From Trichomonas vaginalis G3 (lineage: Eukaryota > Parabasalia > Trichomonadida > Trichomonadidae): DNA of 64,000 nucleotides. The position numbers and the translations under genes are program-made. The notes beneath the pieces were generated by a model, which saw only the letters and a list, made by a program, of their open reading frames with translations, did no database searches and was not told the origin of the DNA. This document shows, one piece after another, positions 27,434-37,533 of this stretch. Each line of letters begins with the position of its first letter. Position 1 is the stretch's first letter. Location of the stretch: assembly GCF_026262505.1 (NCBI RefSeq), contig NC_067204.1, forward strand, positions 10,325,797 to 10,389,796, in the 5' to 3' direction.

Positions 27434-29638
27434 ATGCTGAAAATTGGATCTCTTCCCATCATCGAACCAGACAAAATCGATGATGTCGCAAGCACTTTGT
27501 TAAAGCCCCAGTTTGTAGCAATGAAAACCAAGAATTTTTCGATTGCACCTGGCTTATTACAAAGTTTTTGGAATAACATGCGAAATCAGAAATTCGCAGA
27601 ACTTGCTTTATCGCAATTTTTATCGCTATGCATTGGCGATATCGAAAAAACTAAAACGAAGGAAGTTTACACAGCTCCTCCTTATATGAATTCGATTTTA
27701 TCTGTTTTACTTAACATTGCGATTACATACGGCTGCGTTTTCAGCAAAGATTCATACGCCCCATATATCGAAAAAATCTTTGCTTTTAATATCCCTGAAG
27801 TAACCATTGTTCTTGCGAAAATTCAGTATTATTTAACAACAAAACTAACATTCAGAAATATGATTGACGGACTTTTGTCGGACCAAAAGTCTAAATTACT
27901 CAATGAATTAACATGGTCACTTCTGATGTTAAAAATGCTCAGGTTTTTAAACACCGCGAGCCAAGAAGAAGCCCAGCCATTATTTGATGACTTGAAAGCC
28001 AAGCTCGATTGCTCCGTAAATTTCACAGAATCCATCATTATCCTCCATTTTATTCAATTAATTTTAACTTGCTTCCCAGGAAAGTACACGACGTATTTGG
28101 ACCGATGCCTTCCATTTATAGTCACTTTCCTTGCAAAGCCAATGCCTGTTTCTAAAATGGCTCATGATATCGGAGCCGAAATCAAACGAGAACTCCAGTA
28201 CCCAGGAGCAGCATACTATCAGCGCCTCCAGGATATATCATCAATGAACATCGCATTCGATGGCGCAATTCCTGTCCTTTTCGACCAAAGAGCTTCAATT
28301 TTCACAAATTATTGCTACTCCCTTTCCACAAAATTCCAGAACATACAGGCATGCTACATTAATTTTGCCAAATTCTTCGTACAAAATACTCTCAGAACGT
28401 CGAAGGATTTCTCAATCGACAGATTGGTCAATATAATCAACACTCTTTCTTTCGATGAAGAGTCCATCACGTCAATAAAGACTAAATACAAAATAAAGGA
28501 AGATATCCCGCCGGAACAAGTCATCTCCTCCAAGGCAATGCAGCCATTAGTTTTCCCATTGAATATGTGCCGTCTTTCCCTCAATTTCCAGCCGAACGCG
28601 GCTATGCTTACACCGCTCGATGCAAATACCTACATGTTCATGACGCCAATACCAGCATTATTGAACAGAACATTCGTAGATGCAACGATCGCACGCGCAG
28701 CACAACTTACCGACGAAACATCAATTGTCAACCAGCCACTATTTATTGCCGGTGACGATCTGATTGTTTCTTCAGTTTTACAAGGAATTGTCTGCACATT
28801 ACTCGACAAATCGAAACAGCTCTCAAGAGTATTCTTCACTGTTTACTTACTGCCTATAGATGACAGTTCCGTGAACGAACTTGCCAATTCCATCGCAAAA
28901 CGCGATCCAATTTACGCATCTTTCGTTCGCAGTGCATTTACAGGCGCCGCAGGTACAGCTCCAACGCATAACGAAGAATCTACAGCAGATTTCCCACCAA
29001 TTCTCGAGAAAACCAGTAGTACGTCAAATAATATCTGGTTCTCCGACCCATCTCCACTTAATACGATCCAATTCGCCATACAGCACTTCCTAGCATTCGC
29101 AAGGAACGCAGTAATGGTCAATATTTGGACGGCAGAGCTTGTTACAGATGCAGATCCTCTCAAAACAATTATTGTTCCTTGGATGACGTCAATCCACATC
29201 GGAGACATTTTCGCAGGCCAAACGATCACGAAAATCCCAGAAGTTTCTCCGAAATCCGTTTTCAGAATGAGCGTAACCGAGGTTATGAGAGGAACAGAGA
29301 CATACGATAAGGCCAAGCTTACTTCCCTTTCAGTCTGGAACGTCGGAGGAGACTCAAATATCAAACCAAGCGATAATTGGGTCTTCATCGAGTGGACAAA
29401 GAAGAATTTCGAGCTCACAGAGACAAACAGACGTCCGAAATTCGCTGACAAGATCACTTCAAAGCTCGTAACAGAATGGAAACTCGAAGCATCAGAAAAA
29501 TCTCCACCATTCTCGGTTTTGATCGACCAAAGAGTTTACGGACCTCTTAAATCAATAAGAGTGACCAAGATGCAAGATCCATACCAACCAAACGAACAGC
29601 TCAAGTTGAGATTGGCTACTTTCCAGATCTGTAACTAA
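27434..29638 (+). CDS. Large helical protein, possibly PI3K p101-like regulatory subunit
   Basis: A 734-residue protein with an ATG five bases after CCACTAA, an Inr variant. Residues 1-330 are helical repeats. The C-terminal half is mixed alpha/beta, with the segment VFFTVYLLPIDDSSVNELAN...RDPIYASFVRSAF. That reads like the p101/p84 adapter family of class IB PI3-kinases, which has a hydrophobic strand, then a D-P-x-Y-x-x-x-V motif. The C-terminus is beta-rich. This assignment is from memory of motif shape and is weak; it may be an unrelated trichomonad protein. Codon use is slightly more GC-rich than its neighbours, as expected for a well-expressed housekeeping gene. Confidence 0.35.
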   Translation: MLKIGSLPIIEPDKIDDVASTLLKPQFVAMKTKNFSIAPGLLQSFWNNMRNQKFAELALSQFLSLCIGDIEKTKTKEVYTAPPYMNSILSVLLNIAITYGCVFSKDSYAPYIEKIFAFNIPEVTIVLAKIQYYLTTKLTFRNMIDGLLSDQKSKLLNELTWSLLMLKMLRFLNTASQEEAQPLFDDLKAKLDCSVNFTESIIILHFIQLILTCFPGKYTTYLDRCLPFIVTFLAKPMPVSKMAHDIGAEIKRELQYPGAAYYQRLQDISSMNIAFDGAIPVLFDQRASIFTNYCYSLSTKFQNIQACYINFAKFFVQNTLRTSKDFSIDRLVNIINTLSFDEESITSIKTKYKIKEDIPPEQVISSKAMQPLVFPLNMCRLSLNFQPNAAMLTPLDANTYMFMTPIPALLNRTFVDATIARAAQLTDETSIVNQPLFIAGDDLIVSSVLQGIVCTLLDKSKQLSRVFFTVYLLPIDDSSVNELANSIAKRDPIYASFVRSAFTGAAGTAPTHNEESTADFPPILEKTSSTSNNIWFSDPSPLNTIQFAIQHFLAFARNAVMVNIWTAELVTDADPLKTIIVPWMTSIHIGDIFAGQTITKIPEVSPKSVFRMSVTEVMRGTETYDKAKLTSLSVWNVGGDSNIKPSDNWVFIEWTKKNFELTETNRRPKFADKITSKLVTEWKLEASEKSPPFSVLIDQRVYGPLKSIRVTKMQDPYQPNEQLKLRLATFQICN

Positions 29639-30126
29639 GTTTCTGGATTTATTATATTGTTTTTGTTTTTATTTAAGATTGGACAAGATTGCGGCAGTTT
29701 GTTGTTGTTGTATATTATGTTTTTGCAAAAAATATTATTGTCGACCTCACAAAAACAGAGTTTTTATATTTTATATTAAAGACTTTCAGGATATAAATTG
29801 ATTTTAACCCTTTTTTATTTTTATTTTTTTTTAATTTTTTTTTAATTTGTATTGCTTAAATTAATCATCGCTCTTTATTTGCATTGAAAAATGTTAATGC
29901 AGTGAAACAGTTTTCAATTTGGCTGATTATATGAAATTCATGAGTCAAATTGTGAACTTTACAAATTTGTCTGGCAATTTTGTAAAGTTCACAATTTGAT
30001 CTCAAAAATTTTTTATTTGAATTTAACATTATCTAGTTTTTAAGAAACTATTTGGTACTAATTAAAAATATGAGATAATATGGCAAAGTCGGCGGTTCGT
30101 CTCAATTATATTTGCCAAAAATTAAA
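29639..30126. other. Intergenic, about 490 bp, with one perfect hairpin
   Basis: T-rich 3' region, then a 21-bp-arm hairpin at 29946-30000 (separate entry). No gene seen. Confidence 0.6.
29946..30000. repeat. Perfect hairpin, 21-bp arms, 13-base loop
   Basis: The left arm TCAAATTGTGAACTTTACAA (20 of 21 bases) at 29946-29966 pairs perfectly with 29980-30000. It lies about 300 bases 3' of the p101-like gene and could be an RNA hairpin or a fold-back remnant. Confidence 0.85.
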
Positions 30127-30131
30127 TCATT
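30127..30131 (+). promoter_or_regulatory. Inr of the first ankyrin gene
   Basis: TCATT with +1 A at 30129, 13 bases before the ATG at 30142. It decides the start over upstream non-ATG codons. Confidence 0.6.
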
Positions 30132-30141
30132 TTTATTTTTG

Positions 30142-32037
30142 ATGGATAGCGATCTAATTCTCAATTATGAGTACATTGCTGCCAACATCCAAGAGTTTAT
30201 AGATGAAGGTAATCTTTATGATATTTTCGAAGAAGAAGACTTGAAAATAATTTCTTCTTATTTAAATATGACAGCAGATGAATACGACATGTTTATAGAG
30301 CGTTCTTCTTCCACAATGACACCAAAACAACTATACAAGCGTTCTAAATATATAAATGTTTCAATAAACAACAATAAGGATTTGATTACAATTCTGCAAT
30401 CTGTACAAAAATATATGAGATTAGAATTGTTTAATAATGCAATCAAATACTTATCTAGTATACAGGAGCAAACAAACCAAGAATTTTTGTCACCAAAATC
30501 ACAACTAAATGAAAAAGAATTAAAAATCGCCCAATTAAATGAGGAAGTGCTTTCAAAAGAATTCCAACTCAGGTTTATTGATTATAAAAATTCAACAGAT
30601 TTTCAAAGTATATACGATTTCTTTTGTGAAATGGCAGAAAAAGGATATTCAAAGTTCATTGCAAAAGCATGTGAGGAAGGTCTCAGCGACAAGAAAAATG
30701 CAAATAATAATAACATACTTATTGAAGCATCTATAAGAGGAAATCTCAAACTTGTAAAATACCTTATTGAAAGTGGATGTGACAAAGAATCTAGAGATAA
30801 TAAAGGCTGTACACCACTCATTCATGCATCAATTGAGAACAATATAGAGGTGATTAATTATCTAATCTCAGTCGGTGCTAACATTGAAGGAAAAGATAAT
30901 AGTGAAGCTACAGCACTTCATATTGCAACACATTACAATAATATTGATATAGTTAAATATCTGATCTCAGTTGGTGCAAATATTGAAGTAAAAGATAAAA
31001 ATGGATGGACATCACTTCATTATGCATCGGTATGCAACCACATTGAACTCGTTAAATATCTCATTCATTCTGGTGCTGATAAAGAAGTTAAAGATAAAAT
31101 CGGATTAACTCCATTTATATATGCATCAATTAACGGAAATCTTGAATTGGTTAAGTTTCTTATCTCTATTGGATGTGACAAAGAGGCAAAAGCCGTGAAT
31201 GGTAAAACTCCACTACATGAAGCATCATTTAGAGGCCATCTTGAAGTAGCAAAATATCTTGTTTCATCTGGGGCAAATATAGAGGCAAGAGATAATGATA
31301 ACAGAACTCCACTACTTCTTTCGCTACTTAATGATAAACCAGAGTTAGCCAAATATTTCTTCTCTATTGGTGCAAATAAAGAGGCAAGGGATAATTATGG
31401 TGAAACCCCATTACATATAGCATCATTTTTAGGGAATATAGAAATAGTTAAATATCTTATTTCAGCTGGAGTAAACAAGGAAGCCAAAACAAGAAATGGA
31501 AATACTTTACTTAATTTAGCATCACATAATGGGAAGCTTGAAGTTGTCAAATATCTTATCTCTATTGGTGCAAATAAAGAAGCAAAAGATAAAAATGGAA
31601 GAACTCCTCTACTTAATGCTTTATATTATAAGCATTTTGAGATAGCAAAATATCTAATTTCAATTGGTGCTGACATAGAAGCAAAAGATATTGATGGAAG
31701 AACTCCACTTATGTGGGCAGCTGATAGGGGTAATTTTGATGTTGTAAATGTCTTGGATCAGCTGGCGCCAATAAAGAAGCAACAGATAATTTTGGGGTTC
31801 ATACATTTATTTTTCCTCTTACACATAAAGGTGAAGAATATAATCAAATATATAATTATCTATACTTTAGATATTAATCTTTCCCAAATTGAACAGTACA
31901 TCTTCAATCCCATGCCCATGTTGTTATGGCTTGCAGAACCTTCATCCCATAAAAAAGTCGACACTTTTGGAGTATCGCCTATCCTACTGCTTCAAAAATC
32001 ATCACACCATGGAGATATATTAAAAATGAATCTTTGA
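30142..32037 (+). pseudogene. Ankyrin-repeat protein, disrupted near the C-terminus
   Basis: I chose the ATG at 30142 (MDSDLILNYEYIAANIQEF), 13 bases after an Inr. The N-terminal 130 residues are the helical region typical of T. vaginalis ankyrin proteins. About ten ankyrin repeats follow, with the GANKEAKDxxGxTPL(H/L) consensus. At about 31752-31758 the repeat pattern leaves this frame. The consensus (GSAGANKEATDNFG) continues one base over and ends at a TAA near 31875, while the present frame runs on with non-ankyrin sequence to 32037. Either a one-base change has altered the tail or the base is a sequencing error. Such proteins mediate protein-protein contacts; the partner is unknown. Confidence 0.8.
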
Positions 32038-32327
32038 AACAAATAAATAATTTAAATAAATATAAATGCAAAGATGATCTACTAAGATTACTCGTTTTTA
32101 TTTTGAATATTAATTGCATATGTTGTTTGTGAAACGTTTTGTATTTATCAGAGTAAACAATTCAATATAGGATATTGGTGGATTCTTTTTTAAGTCGAAA
32201 CTTTAAAGATATAATGTTAATTATGTAAAAAACTTTTCAAATAATTAAGCGTAGTGTGAAAACGATAAATTTAAACAACAAATTGATAAATCAACAATGC
32301 TGCTGGCGGATAAAAAAAAAGAAAAAT
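32038..32327. other. Short intergenic between convergent genes
   Basis: AT-rich 3' sequence; nothing else seen. Confidence 0.6.
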
Positions 32328-32912
32328 TTAGCAGCAACCTTTCTTTTTTTGAGCATTTGCTAGATTTGGACCAGACTCTATTTTTGGTTTGGCTTTTGTA
32401 ATAACTAAAGTCGCGACTTCGTTAAATAATTCTTCAATTCCTTGGCCAGTTACAGCCGAAGTATAATTAACGGTAAGACTATTGCTTTCAGCGAATTCTC
32501 TAATTTCTGGTCTTGGAACGCCGCCATCACGATCTATTTTATTACAAACTAACATTACAGGGCAAGTTGCTGCAAGATCATTCCTGATATAATTCATCCA
32601 TCCAACCAAGTTCCGAAATGACTTCCTTTCTGATATATCGAAGACTAATAATATGACTTCCGCATTTCGAGTGTATAATGGCACTAAAGACCTATAAGTT
32701 TCTTGTCCAGCAGTATCCCATAAGCTCAGAGGAACTTCCTTGTCATCTAGTTTAATTGTTACTTGCGTTGTTGAAACTCCGACATTTGACATTGTTGCAG
32801 GGTTAAATTGTTTGTTATGGATCCAGTCGACAATGCAAGTTTTCCCTACAGCTGCATCACCGAGTACTGGAACTTTATGAAGTGGAGCTTCTTGACCAGG
32901 AAGTCCAAACAT
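32328..32912 (-). CDS. Rab-family small GTPase
   Basis: A 194-residue Ras-superfamily GTPase of Rab type, a membrane-traffic switch. The P-loop GDAAVGKT lies at residues 18-25, WDTAGQE at 65-71, NKID at 124-127 and TSA at 151-153. A C-terminal CC at 193-194 is for geranylgeranylation. The G1 loop has Ala where most Rabs have Ser (GDSAVGKT) and the G5 motif reads SAV rather than SAK, so it is somewhat divergent. An Inr-like TCACA lies 28 bases upstream of the ATG on the minus strand. T. vaginalis has a very large Rab family, and I cannot say which subgroup this is. Confidence 0.9.
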   Translation of the reverse strand: MFGLPGQEAPLHKVPVLGDAAVGKTCIVDWIHNKQFNPATMSNVGVSTTQVTIKLDDKEVPLSLWDTAGQETYRSLVPLYTRNAEVILLVFDISERKSFRNLVGWMNYIRNDLAATCPVMLVCNKIDRDGGVPRPEIREFAESNSLTVNYTSAVTGQGIEELFNEVATLVITKAKPKIESGPNLANAQKKKGCC

Positions 32913-33627
32913 TTTTTTGCAGATAATAAAGTGTCAATGTGAGAAAAAAATAACCTTTATTAAATACATGATATTTTTGTGTTACAATAAGCACCCAATC
33001 ACTTGATTTTTTCCTAGGCAATTGAAATTTGATTGCATTGAAATATTTTCAATTCAGTTTTTAATCGAGTTTGATAAAGTATTTTAATATTAAAATTCGA
33101 ATCAGCAAATTATTTCCAAAAAAGTGACAAAAAGCAAAACGAAAAGTTGATCTTACTACTACCCCATTACTCATCCTACGCTTAAAGTTTAAATCACTAA
33201 AACTAAAACCACTGTCATGCTCTTTTTGTTATCATAAAATTTCAAGCTTTTTTGAAAAAAAAAATTGAAACTTTTTAAATGCATAATGGGAAATGATCTT
33301 TTGGATTGTTCGATGCAATAAACTTCATTTCTCAATATACACATGTATTCCAATATGCTTCATTGAAAAATTTAATTGCATTGTTTATAAACATGGATGA
33401 TTTAGAAGGATTGATCTTAAACTCATAAAATATTTATCTTTAAAATTCATTTGATCTATGAATTTAGTAAATAAAATATCGAAATTAATCCGTTGAAGGA
33501 TTTCCTTGTTCGAAATAAAAAGGAATGGAATTATTTGGTTACAAAGGTTATTTGAATTTAGTTCGTTTTGCTCTTAGAAAAAAAAAGTAATTTTTTTTTA
33601 TTTTGTATTCAAAAAATATTAAAATGT
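32913..33627. other. Intergenic, 715 bp
   Basis: AT-rich, with a few A and T runs. No gene, long repeat or RNA is seen. Confidence 0.6.
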
Positions 33628-34329
33628 TTAGTCAATGTATTTCTGGAGTTCTGGGCCTTCGAGGATTGTAAATGGCTCATCAATACCAACAACACCAAGG
33701 GCGATAGCTTCAAGAGAGTCACTTTCGCGAGACTTGCAATCATTTAATGCTCTTAATGCATGGCGAATAAGCTGATCACGGGTGCAGTCTGGAAATTCAT
33801 TGAGATTTGTTTCGAGATATGTTTTGGCAGCCTGAGCGCGACGTCCTATAGCCTGGGCGTTATATTCCCAATGCTGGCCACTTGGGCATGTTTCAAATAA
33901 GCGTGGGCCATCGACGCCAGCACCAATCATTAAAAGTCCAACACCATATGGACGTTTTCCAACTTTAGATGTCTTCTTCTGCGATTGTAAAGCAACTGTA
34001 TCAGCGAGATCAGCAACACGGATCTCAGTACCAAAGCAAAATGTGTGGTGAAGACATTCATTGCGGAGGAATTTGCAAAGTCCACGGCCGTCGGCTGTTA
34101 AACCAGAAATTGCCACACCGATATGCTGATCTATCTTGAAAATTTTAGGCTGATGAGATGAAAATTCTGATGGGGAATGCATAACACCTGCGATGACAGC
34201 GTGTGTTTTAGATTTAAGGCCAACAGTTGGCATGCCCTGTTGGACGGCCTTCATTGCATTTTCAACCTGAAGGATTCTACCTTCTGGTGAGAATGTTGTT
34301 GCGTTTTCATCATACTTGGAGCGAAACAT
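33628..34329 (-). CDS. PSMA1: 20S proteasome subunit alpha type-1
   Basis: I chose the ATG at 34329 (MFRSKYDENATTFSPEGRI), the conserved family start, giving 233 residues. It lines up throughout with PSMA1-type alpha subunits: SPEGRILQVENAM in the N-terminal gate region, TVGLKSKTHAVI, GLTADGRGLCKFLRNEC, RRPYGVGLL and TCPSGQHWEYNAQAIG. Alpha subunits are non-catalytic and form the outer ring that gates the 20S core. The tail is about 30 residues shorter than the human protein, lacking its disordered end. A PA200-type activator of the same particle is encoded about 14 kb away, but the distance argues against shared control. Confidence 0.92.
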   Translation of the reverse strand: MFRSKYDENATTFSPEGRILQVENAMKAVQQGMPTVGLKSKTHAVIAGVMHSPSEFSSHQPKIFKIDQHIGVAISGLTADGRGLCKFLRNECLHHTFCFGTEIRVADLADTVALQSQKKTSKVGKRPYGVGLLMIGAGVDGPRLFETCPSGQHWEYNAQAIGRRAQAAKTYLETNLNEFPDCTRDQLIRHALRALNDCKSRESDSLEAIALGVVGIDEPFTILEGPELQKYID

Positions 34330-34788
34330 TTTGGTAAAATTGACAAGGTCTGGTTGAACAATTATCAAAATTATCCGGATGGTTTAATTGCGATAGTATT
34401 ACTATATGATATTAGAGGATAATAAAAGTCCGATAAAATGAGTAAGAATTATTTAGATTCGGTAAAAAAAATAAAATTATCAGATGATAAGTTTGTGAAA
34501 ATCAATACCATCATAATATCATTGATTTATAATATGTTCTAACATTGTCAATTCAATTAGAACTATCTATCAATGATCTTAGAGTGCATAATGCGAAAAG
34601 GTAAATTTTGGCCAATAATTCTAGATTCCAAAGGAAGTGTTATGCGTCATGGTCACTTTTCGAAGAAATTGCAACCAAAATTTTATTCAGAAGTCATAAT
34701 TTATCAGAAAACAAGGTGATTGCTAAACCTTATGAACCATCAGATTATACACTTGTAAAACGCAAATAAATGTCTGTTAAATTTTTTA
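34330..34788. other. Intergenic, 459 bp, with a coding-like stretch
   Basis: An ATG-started frame at 34572-34721 encodes 49 residues including GKFWPIILDSKGSVMRHGHF. The next frame continues in coding-like style (KVIAKPYEPSDYTLVKRK) to a TAA at about 34770. It may be the end of a broken gene just upstream of the second ankyrin gene. I do not recognise it. Confidence 0.35.
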
Positions 34789-36895
34789 ATGTCTGATCAT
34801 GAAAATCATCCAGATAAATACAGCGAAATGAGAAATATCTGTAAAGATTGCATTGATCTATATATTTTGTTGTATCAACTCAAAGTGAAAAATGAAGAAG
34901 AATTAAACTTGATTTTCGAAAAGATCAAAACAGTTCTGATTGATTCAAAGAAACTTCATCCCAAAAATATTATCGAAGACATTTTAAATATTGTTCCTTA
35001 TAACAACCGCTACACATGGTCATATTTGAAACTTGCGAAATTGATATCTGATGAATATCATGTAAAAAAGGTCGGAAAGATTGCATACATATCTAATTTC
35101 CTATTTTATAAAGAATATGGAATTAAATTATACAAAGCTGATTTAATTGGAGAAAGAAAATTAGAAAATATAGATATTCTTGAAGAAAATACAATTTACA
35201 GAGCAATCATGAACAATGACTTAGAAAGATTCATCTTTTTTACGGAAAGAGAAGAATTTAATGAAAATCAACACCTTTATAGCAAATTATATCCATATTT
35301 TTTTGAAGTACCTTTACTTGAATTGTGCTGTTATTACGGTGCTGTTGATTGTTTCAAGTTTTTAAGAACAAAATTCAGCTCAGAAATAACTCAACATTGC
35401 CTAGAATCATCATTTTTAGGCGGAAATCAAGAAATCATGAGTGAATGTTTGAAATATAAAAATCCAGATAATGAATGTATGAGATATGCAATTATTTCAC
35501 ACAACATTGATTTTGTTACATTCTTGATGAATGAATACAATTTAGAGATTGATTTAGATTATTGTGAAAAATATAAAAATCTAGAATCATTTTTAGTTTA
35601 TTTCGATCAAACTAACGATATTTACCGATGCCCTTTTTATTCAATGATGTTTAATATCCCACCCCTTTGCGAATATTTCCTTTCACATGATGCAAATATC
35701 AATGAAGATTATAGAGATGGAAAAACACTTCTTCATTATGCCACGGACAAAAATTTTATAGAAATAGTCAGACTACTTCTTTCGCATGGTGCAAATATCA
35801 ACGAAAAAGATGAAAATAAAAAAACTGTTCTTCATTATGCAACATTAAATAATAATAAAGAATTTGCCGAACTTCTTCTTTCAAATGGTGCAGATATAAA
35901 TGAAAAAGATAAATATAAAAACAGCTCTACATCATGCAGCAGAATTTAGGCGTAAAGAAATAGCCGAACTCCTTTTATTACATGGTGCGAATGTCAATGA
36001 AAAAAATGAATTTAATGAAACTGCACTTCATTATGCAGTAAGCAACAAGAATAATAAAGAAATGGTCGAACTTCTTCTTTCACATGGTGCAAATATCGAT
36101 GAAAAAGGGTATGATGGACGCACAGCCTTTTATATTGCAACATATTTTGATCAAAAAGAAATAGTTGAACTTCTTATTTCATCTGGTGCAAATATCAATG
36201 ATAAATATGATCATGGTTATACTGCTCTTCATCACGCAGTAATAAATAAAAATAACGAAATAACCGAACTTCTTCTTTCGCATGGTGCCAATATCAATGA
36301 AAAAGGTGAAGATGGTCAAACTGCTCTTCATATAGCAGCAGATCTTAATAATACAGAAATAATTAAAATTCTTATCTCAAATGGGGCAAACATCAATGAA
36401 AAAGATAAAGATGGACAAACTGCTCTTCACATGGCAGCAAATTTTGATAATACAGAAATAATTAAAATTCTTATCTCAAATGGGGCAAATATCAATGAAA
36501 AAGGTGAATTTGGAAAAACTGCTCTTCATTATGCAACAAGAAATAATAGTAAAGAAATTGTCAAACTTCTTATTTCAAATGGGGCAAATATCAATGAAAA
36601 AGATAAAGATGGAAAAACAGCTCTTCATATTGCCATATGTAAAAATTACGAAGAAATAGCTGAAATTCTTCTTTCGCATGGTGCAAATTCCAATGAAAAA
36701 TATAAAGATGGAGAAACAGCTCTTCATTGTGCAACATATTGGGGCAGCGAAAAAATTATTGAACATCTTATTTTGCATGGCGCAAATATCAATGAAAAAG
36801 ATAATAATGGAAGAACGGCTCTTCAGATTGCTAGAGATGAAAATAAAAAAAAAAGAATATTTGAACTTCTTATTTCACTTGGAGCAAGTATGTGA
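34789..36895 (+). pseudogene. Ankyrin-repeat protein with DUF3447-like region, frameshifted
   Basis: ATG start (MSDHENHPDKYSEMRNICKD). Residues 1-100 are the helical N-terminal region seen in the paralogue at 46.3 kb. Residues about 150-290 carry the DUF3447-like block (GGNQEIMSECLKY, HNIDFVTFLMNEYN). About a dozen ankyrin repeats follow, with LLLSHGANINEKDxxGKTALHYA. The frame breaks at the run of five A at 35917-35921: removing one A would keep the repeat consensus, whereas the present frame stops at 35949. A 331-residue ankyrin frame continues to 36895. Repeats such as those at 36300-36500 are nearly identical, a sign of recent expansion. It is a pseudogene or has a homopolymer sequencing error. 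Confidence 0.85.
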
Positions 36896-37533
36896 CTGAA
36901 TAACAAAAAGTGCAAATAACTATATAAATATTTGAAATTGTTATATTAATTGCAAAATAACTAAATTTATTTATTTACTCCTATTCAAAGTTTAATTTGA
37001 TTTGTTTCCATATAATATATATATATACCATTATTTTTTATGCCTTAAATTGAGTATATTGTTGATTTACAGCTCAAATCATGAAATATTTAAAGTTTTT
37101 TAAAGCAATTAAACGCATAATTCCCATATACTACAACCTGCATATACTACAACACATGAGATTTGTATCAACTTGTATTGATTCTTATTAAGGATTTACT
37201 GTAATCGGTTTGGTACTAGCACTTTTTTCACTCAGTTTCGAGATATTTTTCCATGATTTTTATGGATATGATACCCGGTAATATATCGCTATATGATCTA
37301 TCAAAATATCTTAAAAATATTTCGCCTTAAACCCCAATTGTATTATTGCAGTGCCGCCTTATAAAATAAAAATAATAATAAATAATATTTAAGCAACATA
37401 TATATTTGATGAATATACATCAAAATTTGTTTTTGATTGGAAGCTTATAAAGACAATAAATACAAATACTCTATATTATACAAGTGCATTCAATAGAAAT
37501 TATCATTGAAATGCAGGAAAAATATATATAAAA
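36896..37533. other. Intergenic, 640 bp between convergent genes
   Basis: AT-rich; holds a short TA microsatellite near 37015-37028. Nothing else is supported. Confidence 0.6.

Noticed and set aside
30112-30141. Longer N-termini for the ankyrin, PSMA1, PA200, MATE and H1-like genes
   Set aside because: They begin at non-ATG codons. Internal ATGs follow an Inr or match the conserved family start.
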